NCBI RefSeq assembly: GCF_023520795.1 | Contig: NZ_CP046605.1 | Span: 1,781,438-1,845,437, forward strand | Length of the DNA: 64,000 nt | DNA from: Corynebacterium accolens | Lineage (GTDB): Bacteria > Actinomycetota > Actinomycetes > Mycobacteriales > Mycobacteriaceae | Reading direction: 5' to 3' | Shown: positions 54,226 to 63,564 of the stretch, piece by piece | How positions within the stretch are numbered: the stretch's first letter is position 1 | Layout of the letters: each line of letters starts with the position of its first letter | Notes under the pieces: model-generated | What the model saw: only the letters and a program-made list of their open reading frames with translations | Told to the model about the DNA's origin: nothing | Databases searched by the model: none | Position numbers and translations under genes: made by a program

Positions 54226-55203
54226 TTATTCCCCCTCGTTTTCCGCGGCGTTTTTATTATCAAAGGAATCATAAGCATCCACGATGCGGCCCACCAGCTG
54301 GTGGCGCACCACGTCTTGGGCGCTGAGATCCGCAAAGTGGATATCGTCCACGTTATTGAGAATCCGCCGCACAATGCGCAGGCCGGAAACCTGGCCGCGC
54401 GGGAGATCCACCTGAGAGATATCGCCGGTGACCACTATGGTGGAACCAAAGCCCAGGCGGGTCAAAAACATCTTCATCTGCGCCGGCGTGGTGTTTTGCG
54501 CCTCATCGAGGATGACGAAAGCATCATTGAGCGTGCGCCCGCGCATATACGCCAGCGGGGCGACCTCGATGATGCCGGCATCCATGAGCTTGGGGATCAT
54601 CTCTGGATCGAGCATGTCCCGCAGCGCGTCATAGAGCGGGCGCAGGTACGGGTCGATCTTGTCATTGAGCGTGCCCGGCAAAAAGCCCAGGTTTTCGCCC
54701 GCCTCAACCGCCGGACGGGTAAGAATAATGCGCGAGACCTGCTTATTTTGCAGCGCCTGCACGGCCTTCGCCACCGCCAGGTAGGTCTTGCCTGAACCAG
54801 CCGGGCCAATGCCAAAGACCACCGTATTATTATCGATGGCCTGCACATATTCGGATTGCCCCACGGTCTTAGGGCGGATGGACTTGCCGCGGCGCTTGAC
54901 GATGTCCGCCGCCATCGCCGCTGCCACCGACTGCGGCGCCTCTACAGCGACCATGTCCATGGTGTGCTTGACCGTATCGGTAGATACGGCATGGCCCCGT
55001 CTAGCGATGGCCTCGAGCTCATCGAGGATCTTCGCCGCGCGGGCTACCTCGTAATCGGGGCCGGTGACGGTGACAATATTGCCGCGAGCAAAAAGGTCCG
55101 CATCGAGGCGGTCATTAAGCACGCGAAGGTTATCGTCCGCGCTGCCCAAAACGCTGCTGACATACGCGGAATCGATCTCACATTTCTTGGTGATGATAGG
55201 CAC
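54226..55203 (-). CDS. phoH: PhoH-family ATPase (PhoH-like)
   Basis: This 325-residue protein has an N-terminal KH-like part (DADLFARGNIVTVTGPDYEV) and a PhoH ATPase/helicase-like domain with Walker A GPAGSGKTYLAVAKA and Walker B VILDEAQNTTP. It is usually next to ybeY and implicated in RNA metabolism. I start it at the GTG at 55203 (VPIITKKCEID) because the longer open frame runs into the rsmE end and is Arg/Trp-rich. The gap to rsmE is 10 bp. Confidence 0.92.
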   Translation of the reverse strand: MPIITKKCEIDSAYVSSVLGSADDNLRVLNDRLDADLFARGNIVTVTGPDYEVARAAKILDELEAIARRGHAVSTDTVKHTMDMVAVEAPQSVAAAMAADIVKRRGKSIRPKTVGQSEYVQAIDNNTVVFGIGPAGSGKTYLAVAKAVQALQNKQVSRIILTRPAVEAGENLGFLPGTLNDKIDPYLRPLYDALRDMLDPEMIPKLMDAGIIEVAPLAYMRGRTLNDAFVILDEAQNTTPAQMKMFLTRLGFGSTIVVTGDISQVDLPRGQVSGLRIVRRILNNVDDIHFADLSAQDVVRHQLVGRIVDAYDSFDNKNAAENEGE

Positions 55204-55213
55204 GTCTAATAGG

Positions 55214-55957
55214 CTACCAGCGCTCAGTCCGCATGCCGATAGCCGCCAAGGCCACCATCGCCGCGCTGGCGGTGCGCAAAACCTCCGGGCCCAATTTGAT
55301 GGCAACGGCCCCGGCCTCGCGCAGTGTTGTCAGCTCTTCTTCCCCGATGCCGCCCTCGGGGCCGACCAAGAGGAAGACCTCGCCGTGCAAGCCCACCTCC
55401 CGGATGGATTCGGTGGCTTCCTCGTGCAGGACTAATACGCTCGCCGATTCTGCGCGCTCTGCCAGTTCCGCAACCAATTGGCGGGTGGTCAGCGGGCCGC
55501 GCACCTGCGGGATGCGGTCTCGTCGGGATTGCTTTGCGGCCGCTTCGGCCGCGGCCTGCCACTTCGCAACGGCCTTCGGCGCCTTCTTCCCGTCCCACTT
55601 GGCCACGCAGCGATCCGCCTGCCAGGCGATGATCTCATCCGCCCCGGCCTGTGTAGCCAGGTCAACGGCTAGCTCGGCGCGCTCTGATTTAGGAATCGCC
55701 TGCACCACGGTAACCCGCGGATGCGGCTCCGGTAGGTGGGTGACAGAGTCTACGGTACCGGTTAAGTGGTCCTTGCCCGAGGTCTCGGTGACAGTGAGGG
55801 TAAGGCGGATACCGGTGCCATCGATAAGCGCCAGCTTCTCCCCCTGCTGCATCCGCTTGACCGTCACGGCGTGGCGCGCCTCAGGCCCAGACAGCGTGAT
55901 GGCGTCTCCGGCCTGGGCGGCGGAGAGATCCGGGTGGATGAAGACGGGCAGCGACAT
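55214..55957 (-). CDS. rsmE: 16S rRNA (uracil1498-N3)-methyltransferase RsmE
   Basis: This 247-residue SPOUT-class methyltransferase modifies U1498 of 16S rRNA. Signatures are the N-terminal PUA-like SGPEARHAVTVKRMQQGEKL, KSERAELAVDLATQAGADEI, the S-adenosylmethionine knot with LLVGPEGGIGEEEL and the C-terminal LGPEVLRTASAAMVALA. The start shares a base with the dnaJ stop (TAATG), so it is coupled to dnaJ. Confidence 0.95.
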   Translation of the reverse strand: MSLPVFIHPDLSAAQAGDAITLSGPEARHAVTVKRMQQGEKLALIDGTGIRLTLTVTETSGKDHLTGTVDSVTHLPEPHPRVTVVQAIPKSERAELAVDLATQAGADEIIAWQADRCVAKWDGKKAPKAVAKWQAAAEAAAKQSRRDRIPQVRGPLTTRQLVAELAERAESASVLVLHEEATESIREVGLHGEVFLLVGPEGGIGEEELTTLREAGAVAIKLGPEVLRTASAAMVALAAIGMRTERW

Positions 55958-57117
55958 TAGCGGCGGAACTTATCGCGCAGGCGGGTAAAGAAGGAGTCTT
56001 CCTGCCCGTCGCTGGCGGTGCGCACGCGGGCGCCCTCATCGCGGGTATTGCGGATCTTTTCCAGCGCCTCGCGGCTCTTGCGGTCCAGATCCTTGGGGAC
56101 GACCACGTCCACGTGGGCAAACAGGCTGCCGTAACCATCGGTGCGCAAGCGTGGCATGCCCGCGCCTTCGACCTTGATGGACTCGCCCGGCTGGGTGCCC
56201 GGCTCGATATCGATGGTGAGCTCTTCGCCGTTGAGCTGGTCAATGGTGAAGTTGGTGCCCAGGGCAGCATCGATCATCGGCACGTGCACGGTAACGTTCA
56301 GGTCATCCGCATTGCGCTGGAAGACCTCGTGTTCCTGGGTGTGCACCTCCACGTAGAGGTCACCTGCAGGGCCACCGCCGTGGCCGACCTCACCCTGGGA
56401 GGCCATGCGGATGCGCATGCCATCGTTGATGCCGGCCGGGATAGAGACCGTAAGGTCGCGGCGCTTTTTCACGCGTCCGTCGCCGGCGCACTGGTTGCAG
56501 GGATCCTCAATGATCTCGCCAAAGCCCTGGCACTTCGGGCACGGGCGGGTGGTCATCACATTGCCCAAGAAGCTGCGCTGCATCTCCTGGATTTCGCCCA
56601 TGCCGTTGCAATTATCGCAGGTGACGGGCTTGGACTTGGAGCTTGAGCCGGTACCGCCGCAGGAATCACACAGCACCGCGGTATCGACGGTGACCTTCTT
56701 CTTCAGGCCGGTATAAGCCTCTTCCAGGGTAATCCGGGTGCGCAGGAGGGCATCGTTGCCGGGCTGCACGCGCGACTTAGGCCCGCGGGATCCGCCGCCA
56801 GCGCCACCGCCGAAGAACTCGGCGAAGATATCGCCCAAGCCACCGCCTCCGAAGCCGCTAAATCCGCCGGCACCGGCGCCAGCGCCACCGCCGCCTTGCT
56901 CCATGGGATCGCCGCCCATATCGACGATCTGGCGCTTTTGCGGATCCAGCAAAACTTCCTGGGCAACCGAGGCCTCGCGAAATTTCTCCGCCGCTGCCTC
57001 ATCATCCGGGTTCACATCCGGGTGATACTTGCGGGCCAGTTTGCGGTACGCCTTCTTAATTTCCTGGTCCGTTGCGTCCTTATCAACACCGAGGATGCCG
57101 TAATAGTCACGAGCCAC
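55957..57117 (-). CDS. dnaJ2: Molecular chaperone DnaJ (second DnaJ type)
   Basis: This 386-residue protein has a J domain with HPD ([20 protein letters not shown]), a Gly-rich region (residues about 75-110) and four CxxCxGxG zinc repeats ([32 protein letters not shown]). The C-terminal substrate-binding domains follow. It works with DnaK. The hrcA-dnaJ-rsmE order marks it as the HrcA-linked DnaJ2 of Actinobacteria. It starts with GTG at 57117; hrcA ends 82 bp upstream. No CIRCE element is visible in that gap. Confidence 0.95.
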   Translation of the reverse strand: MARDYYGILGVDKDATDQEIKKAYRKLARKYHPDVNPDDEAAAEKFREASVAQEVLLDPQKRQIVDMGGDPMEQGGGGAGAGAGGFSGFGGGGLGDIFAEFFGGGAGGGSRGPKSRVQPGNDALLRTRITLEEAYTGLKKKVTVDTAVLCDSCGGTGSSSKSKPVTCDNCNGMGEIQEMQRSFLGNVMTTRPCPKCQGFGEIIEDPCNQCAGDGRVKKRRDLTVSIPAGINDGMRIRMASQGEVGHGGGPAGDLYVEVHTQEHEVFQRNADDLNVTVHVPMIDAALGTNFTIDQLNGEELTIDIEPGTQPGESIKVEGAGMPRLRTDGYGSLFAHVDVVVPKDLDRKSREALEKIRNTRDEGARVRTASDGQEDSFFTRLRDKFRR

Positions 57118-57198
57118 TGTTAGAGATATTCCTTACTCGATCGTCTTGTTGGTATTACCTTGCAAAAATTTATGTAGCGACCGGCTAGTCTACTCGCA

Positions 57199-58239
57199 CT
57201 ACTCGCCGGCCAAAATTTCACTCACGTATTGTGCAACAGCAGAGACCTTAGAGATTGTTCCCGAATAGTCCATAAAGGTCGGCCCCACCACGCCAAGGCC
57301 GCCAAGCGTAGCCGCCTGTCCCCCGGTTCCAAAACCATACCCGGCGGCAACGACGGAGGCATCGCGCAGTTGATCCTCTTCATTTTCGTCGCCGATCACC
57401 ACGGAAACATTGCCCAGGTCCGGTACGCGTGCCAGCAATTTCAACACGACGACTTGCTCTTCCAAGGCCTCGATAATTTTGGGCAGTCCTTCCGGGAATT
57501 CGCGCGCGACGCGGGTGAGATTCGAAGTCCCCGCCAAAATCAAGCGATCGGAAGGCTGCTCCACCAAGGTTTCAATGAGCGTGGTCGCCACCTTGAGCAC
57601 GTGGCGGCGAATACCCAGCGGGGCGTCATCGACGAGGTGGGCGAGCTCCACGGAGGCATCAGTAAGCGTCTTGCCCACCAACGCATTATTGACGATGTCC
57701 CGAAGGCGATACGTCTGATCCTGGTCAATGACCTCATCTAGTTCCACGTTGCGCTGATCCACGCGGCCGTTATCCGTAATCAGCACCAGCAGCACCCGCA
57801 CCGGAGATAGCGTGACGACCTCGCAGTGCTTGACGCGCGAGACCTTCAAATTGGGCAGCTGCACCACGGCCGCCTGCTCAGTGACCTGTGCCAACAGCTG
57901 CACGGAGCGGCGCAGGACATCTTCGAGGTCTACCCCGCCTTCCAAGAAGTTCAGCATCGCCTTGCGCTCAGGGGTAGAAAGCGGCTTAACCTCGTGGAGA
58001 GAATCAACGAACTGCCGGTAGCCCTGCTGCGTGGGAACGCGCCCGGAACTGGCATGCTGCTGCGAAATCAGCCCCTGCGATTCCAGCACGGCCATGTCAT
58101 TGCGGATGGTCGCAGAAGAAACGCCCAGCCGGTAGCGCTCTACCAGCGTTTTGGAACCCACGGGTTCCTGGGAGGCAATGTAATCCGCAACGATGGCCCG
58201 CAGGACCTCCTTGCGGCGGGCATCAGTTGAGGTGGACAC
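57199..58239 (-). CDS. hrcA: Heat-inducible transcription repressor HrcA
   Basis: This 346-residue repressor of heat-shock genes has the N-terminal winged helix with [20 protein letters not shown] and [16 protein letters not shown], then [16 protein letters not shown] and a GAF-like effector domain (ending in [20 protein letters not shown]). It starts with GTG. The upstream 164 bp (58240-58403) contain A/T-rich stretches but no recognisable CIRCE (TTAGCACTC-N9-GAGTGCTAA), so its own control is unclear. Confidence 0.94.
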   Translation of the reverse strand: MSTSTDARRKEVLRAIVADYIASQEPVGSKTLVERYRLGVSSATIRNDMAVLESQGLISQQHASSGRVPTQQGYRQFVDSLHEVKPLSTPERKAMLNFLEGGVDLEDVLRRSVQLLAQVTEQAAVVQLPNLKVSRVKHCEVVTLSPVRVLLVLITDNGRVDQRNVELDEVIDQDQTYRLRDIVNNALVGKTLTDASVELAHLVDDAPLGIRRHVLKVATTLIETLVEQPSDRLILAGTSNLTRVAREFPEGLPKIIEALEEQVVVLKLLARVPDLGNVSVVIGDENEEDQLRDASVVAAGYGFGTGGQAATLGGLGVVGPTFMDYSGTISKVSAVAQYVSEILAGE

Positions 58240-58403
58240 TTCTCAGCGCTCCTATTCTCTGCGGGTTAGTTTCCGTCGATGTGTCGGCGTCTCTCTATAA
58301 ATACAGCGTAAATCCAGTGCCGATCTTAAAAGTCTAACAAGAATAAGCCCGAATAAAGGGTTTTGCTGGTTCAGAGGGATATATAAGGAATTTCTGACGG
58401 CGG

Positions 58404-59543
58404 CTAGGACTCTTCGGCGATGAGGAGATCTGAGACGATGCCATCGGCAAGCAGGCGCCCAGGTTTGGTCACGCGCACGCGCTGGCCGGCGCGCTCGAGC
58501 AGGCCGCGGTCGATAAAGCCCTTCAGCGCCGGGGCGGCGTGGGAACCGAGCCAGGCTTCTGGGATACCCTCGCGCAGGCGCAGGCCTAGCATCACCTTTT
58601 CCATGTGCCGATCGGGGCTCGTCAGAGTTTCGCTGTCTTTAATGGGCAGCTCACCGTTTCCTAGCGTTTGGATATAGCGGTTGGGGTGCTTGACGTTGAA
58701 GAACCGCTCGTCACCTAAGTGGGAGTGCGCACCGGGTCCTGCTCCCCACCAATTGCCGTCCACCCAGTAGATGCGGTTGTGCTCGCATTCGCCGCCAGGC
58801 AGCGACCAATTAGAGACCTCGTACCACTCGAAGCCAGCATCCTCGAGGGTCGATGAAATCATTTCATAACGCCGGGCCAGCACGTCTTCATCGGGGGCGG
58901 GCAGCAGTCCTTTATTCACCTTGCGGGCCATACGGGTGCCGTCTTCCACGATGAGTGAGTACGCGCTGACGTGGTCGACGCCGGTTTCGAGCACGCGGTC
59001 CAAGGTCTCGCGGACGTTATCGTCGGTTTCGGTGGGCGTGCCATAGATCATGTCGAGGTTGACGTGCTGGAAGCCTGCCTCCCGGGCCTCGCGCGCGGCG
59101 TCGAAGGCGCGCCCGGGGGTGTGGGCGCGCTCGAGTACCTGGAGCACGCTATGCGAGGCGGACTGCATGCCGAGGCTGATGCGGTTAAAGCCGGCATCGG
59201 CAAGCGCGGCAAAGTACTCCGGCGAGGTGGACTCCGGGTTGGACTCGGTGGTGACCTCAGCGTCTGGGCTAAGCCCAAAGGTGGAACGCACCGTATCCAG
59301 GATGCGGCTTAAGCCTTGGCCACCCAAGAGCGAGGGCGTGCCGCCGCCGATGAAAACGGTATCCGCGGTGCGCCCCACGCGGCCAGCCGCCATCTCCAGC
59401 TCCTTGTCCAAGGCATCGAGGTAAGGGCCGGTGAGATCCCGCGGGCTGCCCAACTCGCCGGGGGTATAGGTATTGAAATCGCAATACCCGCAGCGGGTGG
59501 CGCAAAAAGGAACGTGGATATACAGCCCGAATGGTTCAGTCAT
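58404..59543 (-). CDS. hemW: Radical SAM protein HemW
   Basis: This 379-residue radical SAM protein has the 4Fe-4S motif CATRCGYCDF within GLYIHVPFCATRCGYCDFNT, then FIGGGTPSLLG, TTESNPES and the HemW C-terminal winged domain (GLRLREGIPEAWLG, FIDRGLLERAGQRVRVT). The presence of the fourth Cys (CGYCDF rather than CxF) fits HemW, a haem chaperone, and coproporphyrinogen oxidase HemN-type activity is less likely. ATG at 59543. Confidence 0.9.
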   Translation of the reverse strand: MTEPFGLYIHVPFCATRCGYCDFNTYTPGELGSPRDLTGPYLDALDKELEMAAGRVGRTADTVFIGGGTPSLLGGQGLSRILDTVRSTFGLSPDAEVTTESNPESTSPEYFAALADAGFNRISLGMQSASHSVLQVLERAHTPGRAFDAAREAREAGFQHVNLDMIYGTPTETDDNVRETLDRVLETGVDHVSAYSLIVEDGTRMARKVNKGLLPAPDEDVLARRYEMISSTLEDAGFEWYEVSNWSLPGGECEHNRIYWVDGNWWGAGPGAHSHLGDERFFNVKHPNRYIQTLGNGELPIKDSETLTSPDRHMEKVMLGLRLREGIPEAWLGSHAAPALKGFIDRGLLERAGQRVRVTKPGRLLADGIVSDLLIAEES

Positions 59544-59645
59544 GAATCAAACCCTAATAGGCGGGGAACAAAATGGCCGAAATGGGTGTTAAACATGTAG
59601 TATATTGCCAACTTCCCGCGTATAGAAAGGTACCTTCAGTGGAGC

Positions 59646-59686
59646 CTCCCAGTCGATGTCCCCGCCACCTTATAGGCGGTGGGGAG
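59646..59686 (+). promoter_or_regulatory. RBS-sequestering hairpin before the CNNM gene
   Basis: CCCCGCCACC (59660-59669), loop TTATA, and GGCGGTGGGG (59675-59684) form a 10-bp stem with one mismatch. The right arm includes the ribosome site GGGGAG (59681-59686), six bases before the ATG at 59693. Upstream CTCCC (59646-59650) could pair with GGGAG instead, giving two alternative states. This looks like translational control, possibly by metal ion or temperature; it matches no riboswitch class I know. Confidence 0.45.
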
Positions 59687-59692
59687 TAAATC

Positions 59693-61081
59693 ATGTTATC
59701 GGCTATTGCGATGATCCTGGCAGGCTTTATCGTCATCGGGCTCATCATCGTCGCGAATGCCTACTTCGTGGCGCAAGAGTTTTCATTCATGTCCGTGGAC
59801 CGCACCCAATTGCGGTCCATGGCTGCTGAAGGTGATAAATCCGCCCAGCGCGCGCTCGACATCACCAAGCGCACCTCTTTCATGCTCTCCGGTGCACAGC
59901 TCGGCATCACCATTACAGGGCTGTTGATTGGTTATGTGGCAGAGCCCCTGGTGGGACAAGGCCTTGGCGTGCTGCTTGGCGGCGTGGGCATTCCCACCGG
60001 CGTATCCGTGGCTATCGGCACCATCGCGGCGCTTTTCATTTCCACCGTCGCCACGATGCTCTTTGCGGAGCTTTTCCCCAAGAACTACACCATCGCCGCG
60101 CCCATGAAAACGGCGCTGCGCCTAGCCGCCTCCACCCAGTGGTACCTGCGCATTTTCGGCTGGCTCATCCGCTTTTTCGAATACTCCTCCAATGCGATTT
60201 TGAAGCTATTCCGTATCGAGCCGGTAGAAGATGTCGATTCTTCTGCTACTGCCGATGACCTCGAGTCCATCGTCGATTCCTCGCACGAAACCGGCGTTTT
60301 GGATGAGGACACGTACATGGTTTTGGACCGTTTGCTTGACTTTCCCGAACACGACGTCGAGCACGCCATGATTCCCCGCTCCCGCGTGGATGTGATCGAC
60401 CCCAGCACCACCTTGGGTGAGGTCCGCGAATTGATGTCCGAAAACCACACGCGCTACCCCGTCATCGATGACGAGCACAATCCCATCGGCGTGGTCCATC
60501 TTTTCGATGTCTTGGGCTCCGATCTTCCTCCCGCCACCAGCGCCACCACCATCATGCGCGAGCCCCTGGTGGTTCCGGAGCTTATGCCGCTTCCCGATGT
60601 CGTCGATGAGCTACGCGGCGAGGAACAAAAGCTAGCCTGCGTCATCGACGAGTACGGCGGATTCGTCGGCATCGTCACCATGGAAGACCTGGCCGAGGAG
60701 ATTCTTGGCGATGTCACCGATGAGCACGATTTCGAGGAAACCGAAGAAATCACCGAGCAGGACGAATCCCACTGGCTGGTCGATGGCGATACGCCGCTGG
60801 ATGAGATCGAGCGCGCCATTGGCCACGATCTTCCAGAGGGTGATTTTGAAACCATCGCTGGACTACTTATTGCGCACGCCGGCGCCCTGCCAGAGGTAGG
60901 TGAGGTCCACACCATCGCCTTGGAGGCAGAGCCGGATGACTGGGTGGATCAGGATGAAGCACCCACCCGCTCCATCCGCATGCGCGTGGATGACGTGGAC
61001 CGCCACGTGCCATCCTCCCTGGCCATCGAACTTATTGAGGACTACGTTCATGATAGCGACGACGAAGAGGAGGAGGCATAA
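59693..61081 (+). CDS. CNNM/CorC-family (DUF21-CBS) transporter, first copy
   Basis: This 462-residue membrane protein has an N-terminal DUF21 domain with four hydrophobic segments (about residues 1-140; FVAQEFSFMSVDRTQLR). A pair of CBS domains (DVIDPSTTLGEVREL, RYPVIDDEHNPIGVVHLFDV) and a C-terminal CorC_HlyC domain (ETIAGLLIAHAGALPEVGE) follow. Such proteins handle Mg2+ or Co2+ efflux or homeostasis; hemolysin naming is historical. It overlaps the second copy (TAATG). Its leader contains a hairpin over the ribosome site. Confidence 0.9.
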   Translation: MLSAIAMILAGFIVIGLIIVANAYFVAQEFSFMSVDRTQLRSMAAEGDKSAQRALDITKRTSFMLSGAQLGITITGLLIGYVAEPLVGQGLGVLLGGVGIPTGVSVAIGTIAALFISTVATMLFAELFPKNYTIAAPMKTALRLAASTQWYLRIFGWLIRFFEYSSNAILKLFRIEPVEDVDSSATADDLESIVDSSHETGVLDEDTYMVLDRLLDFPEHDVEHAMIPRSRVDVIDPSTTLGEVRELMSENHTRYPVIDDEHNPIGVVHLFDVLGSDLPPATSATTIMREPLVVPELMPLPDVVDELRGEEQKLACVIDEYGGFVGIVTMEDLAEEILGDVTDEHDFEETEEITEQDESHWLVDGDTPLDEIERAIGHDLPEGDFETIAGLLIAHAGALPEVGEVHTIALEAEPDDWVDQDEAPTRSIRMRVDDVDRHVPSSLAIELIEDYVHDSDDEEEEA

Positions 61082-62139
61082 TGACCGATACGTGGTGGTT
61101 CAACCTCATCGTCACGCTACTCATCATCGCCGCATCCGGCTTCTTCGTGGTCATCGAGTTTTCCCTCATGGGTTCGCGCCGCAACCGGCTGGAAGAAAAC
61201 GCGGAATCCTCGCGCACCGCCCGCGCCGGGCTGCGCTCGCTTAATGAGCTGACCATCATGCTGGCGGGCGCGCAATTAGGCATCACCGCCGCCACCTTCG
61301 TCCTCGGTGCCGTGACCAAGCCTTGGGTGCATCACCTTTTGATGACCCCGCTGGAGGCCCTTGGCCTGCCGCTGGGCATTGCCGATGTCGCCAGCTTCAT
61401 CCTCGCCCTATTTATCGTCACCTTCCTGCACCTGGTACTGGGTGAAATGGCGCCCAAATCGTGGGCCATCGCCCACCCAGAATCCGCCCTGCAGGTCATT
61501 GCCATTCCCGCCCGCGGGTTCGTGTGGGTTTTCCGCCCACTGCTGAAGTGGATTAACACAATGGCCAATAAATTGGTGGCCATGACGGGCGAGGAACCGG
61601 TGGATCGCGCCGGTGCCGCCGGCTACGACGCCGAAACGCTGCGCACCTTGGTCGAGCACTCCCGTGAGACGGGCGCGCTTGACGATAATTCCGCCAATCA
61701 GATTTCCGATGTCATCGAGCTGGAGAACTCCACGGTGGGCTCCATGGCGCGCGCCCACGGCTCCGAGGTAGTGCCGCTTCCTTCCGATGCCACGGTGGAA
61801 CAACTTCAAGAGCTCGTCCTGCGCAAAAACATCATGCGCGTGCTCGTCTTCCCCAAGGATTCCCGCGTCCCCCGCGTGGTGCACGTGCGCGATACCCTCA
61901 TGGCGGATCCCGATACCCCAGTCCTCGAATTCTCCCGCGCCCCGATTTCCGTCTCTTCTGCCACCACCGTGCAAAAGACGCTGGATCACATGCGCTCCCG
62001 CAATGAACAGCTCGTCGTCGTGGGCAAGGCGGATAAGGACAAGGCCGTGTGGATCCTTACCTGGGATGACATCATGGGCCAGCTGTGGCCGCAGATTACC
62101 GAGCAGCTGGACAAGGTCACCCCTCCCCCAGCGGTATAA
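61081..62139 (+). CDS. CNNM/CorC-family (DUF21-CBS) transporter, second copy
   Basis: This 352-residue paralogue of the preceding protein has the DUF21 membrane domain (FFVVIEFSLMGSRRNRLEEN, VLGEMAPKSWAIAHPESAL) and degenerate CBS domains. It lacks the C-terminal CorC_HlyC domain and the acidic tail. The translational overlap and the domain complementarity suggest the two form a heterodimer. A perfect terminator hairpin follows. Confidence 0.88.
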   Translation: MTDTWWFNLIVTLLIIAASGFFVVIEFSLMGSRRNRLEENAESSRTARAGLRSLNELTIMLAGAQLGITAATFVLGAVTKPWVHHLLMTPLEALGLPLGIADVASFILALFIVTFLHLVLGEMAPKSWAIAHPESALQVIAIPARGFVWVFRPLLKWINTMANKLVAMTGEEPVDRAGAAGYDAETLRTLVEHSRETGALDDNSANQISDVIELENSTVGSMARAHGSEVVPLPSDATVEQLQELVLRKNIMRVLVFPKDSRVPRVVHVRDTLMADPDTPVLEFSRAPISVSSATTVQKTLDHMRSRNEQLVVVGKADKDKAVWILTWDDIMGQLWPQITEQLDKVTPPPAV

Positions 62140-62145
62140 CTGTCT

Positions 62146-62175
62146 CGCCGAACCAACCAACCCCTTGGTTCGGCG
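62146..62175 (+). terminator. Terminator after the CNNM pair
   Basis: CGCCGAACCAA (62146-62156) and TTGGTTCGGCG (62165-62175) form a perfect 11-bp stem with an 8-nt loop, followed by a T-rich stretch (AGTAGTTTTAT). Confidence 0.88.
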
Positions 62176-62245
62176 CCTAGTAGTTTTATAAACAAAATTC
62201 AAAAGATAAACAAGCGTACACAAGCGCGGTGTTTACACTAAGGCT

Positions 62246-63400
62246 ATGACCAACCGGAAGAATCCGTTTACCGCTACGCTTGGGGCCACGCCTCCCTACC
62301 TGGCTGGCCGTAAAGACTCCATCGAGGAGTTTGCTTATGCTTTGGACGATGGCCCCGGATCCCATGAACGCATTTCCCTCGTCGTGGGTCCGCGCGGTAT
62401 CGGCAAGACGGTATTGCTCAATGCCTTCAAAAACACCGCGTCAGATCGCGGGTGGCGCATCCTTAATGACACGGCATCTGCCGGTTTTGCGGAACGGCTC
62501 CGTGCTGAAATTATTAATACCCTTCACCTCAACTGGACAGCGCTAAAAGGTTTCAACCTGCACCTTTTCCAATTGGACATCGGCATGGAATGGGATCCAA
62601 GAACACTATCCGCGGAAACCTACCCCTTAAGAAGGGCCTTGAAAGACCTCCTCCATGCGCAGCGGGAACTAGACCGCATTTCCCACAGCGATCCCACCGG
62701 GATGCTCATTACTTTGGATGAAATGCACCACCAGCGCAGCAATGAAGTAATTGATTTTGGCGCTACCATCCAGCACCTCGTGCGAGAAGGGGAAAATATC
62801 GCCGTAGCCATGGCGGGGAATCCCTCCTCGATCAAAACACTTTTGGCCAGCCAAGATGGCTCTAACCCTGTCACTTTTCTTCGCCGTGCGAACCGCATTG
62901 AATTGGACCGAGTGCCGGATACGGACGTGCGGAAGGCACTCAATGCTCCCGTAGAAGAAACAGAGGTTAATTGGGACTCGGACGCGCTGAATTCTGCCGT
63001 AACCGCTTGCCAGGGATACCCCTTTATGATTCAGCTTGTCGGCCTATGGGCTTTCCGCCACCGAACAAACAATACGATTTCGGTGGAAGCTGCGCAGGAA
63101 GGCATTTCCAAAGCGCGACGAAAGCTAGGGCAGCTCGTCCATGAGCCCGCCCTAGCGGAGCTTTCCCCCATCGATCGGACATTCCTGCTCCATATGGCTC
63201 AAGACAATGGCCCCTCATCCATGAGTGATATCACGGCCCGCCTAGGAAAAAGCTCGCAATATGCATCCAACTACCGGCGCCGCTTGCTTGACTCGGAACT
63301 AATCGAAATACCAGCCAGTGGCCAAGTAGACTTTGCCTTGCCCTACCTTCGAGACTACTTGCGCGAGCATGCAGCTAGCTTGGTCATCGATTCGTACTAA
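62246..63400 (+). CDS. AAA/STAND-type ATP-binding protein
   Basis: This 384-residue protein has one ATPase domain with Walker A VVGPRGIGKTVLL (about residue 47) and Walker B MLITLDEMHHQ (about residue 152), then a sensor-like AMAGNPSSIK. A helical lid and a C-terminal winged helix follow (MSDITARLGKSSQYASNYRR). Proteins of this form occur in stress, toxin-linked and mobile regions; I cannot name a function. It is a lone gene with its own promoter region. The next gene, 164 bp further on, is an AbiEi-like partial gene. Confidence 0.8.
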   Translation: MTNRKNPFTATLGATPPYLAGRKDSIEEFAYALDDGPGSHERISLVVGPRGIGKTVLLNAFKNTASDRGWRILNDTASAGFAERLRAEIINTLHLNWTALKGFNLHLFQLDIGMEWDPRTLSAETYPLRRALKDLLHAQRELDRISHSDPTGMLITLDEMHHQRSNEVIDFGATIQHLVREGENIAVAMAGNPSSIKTLLASQDGSNPVTFLRRANRIELDRVPDTDVRKALNAPVEETEVNWDSDALNSAVTACQGYPFMIQLVGLWAFRHRTNNTISVEAAQEGISKARRKLGQLVHEPALAELSPIDRTFLLHMAQDNGPSSMSDITARLGKSSQYASNYRRRLLDSELIEIPASGQVDFALPYLRDYLREHAASLVIDSY

Positions 63401-63564
63401 TCGAGTTCAGTCACGCAACCCATCCTTAGCGCGGGTGTGGATAACTTAAGCTCGTGGCGCCACTGGGGCATCATGATTCACACTTAGTGAAGATTCAACA
63501 AGAACTCCACAGTCGGCACGCGTTTCGGTAGCGGGCATCGTGCTCCTCGTATGTGCTCGAAGGC

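Noticed and set aside
55204-55305. Longer N-terminus for PhoH
   Set aside because: The extension is Trp/Arg/Cys-rich and lies antiparallel to nothing but within the rsmE coding end in another frame; homology-like sequence begins at the GTG at 55203.
57118-58403. CIRCE operator near hrcA/dnaJ
   Set aside because: No TTAGCACTC-N9-GAGTGCTAA-like sequence is present in either gap.
59544-59692. M-box (magnesium) riboswitch before the CNNM genes
   Set aside because: The leader is too short and lacks the conserved M-box core; only a local hairpin over the ribosome site can be supported.
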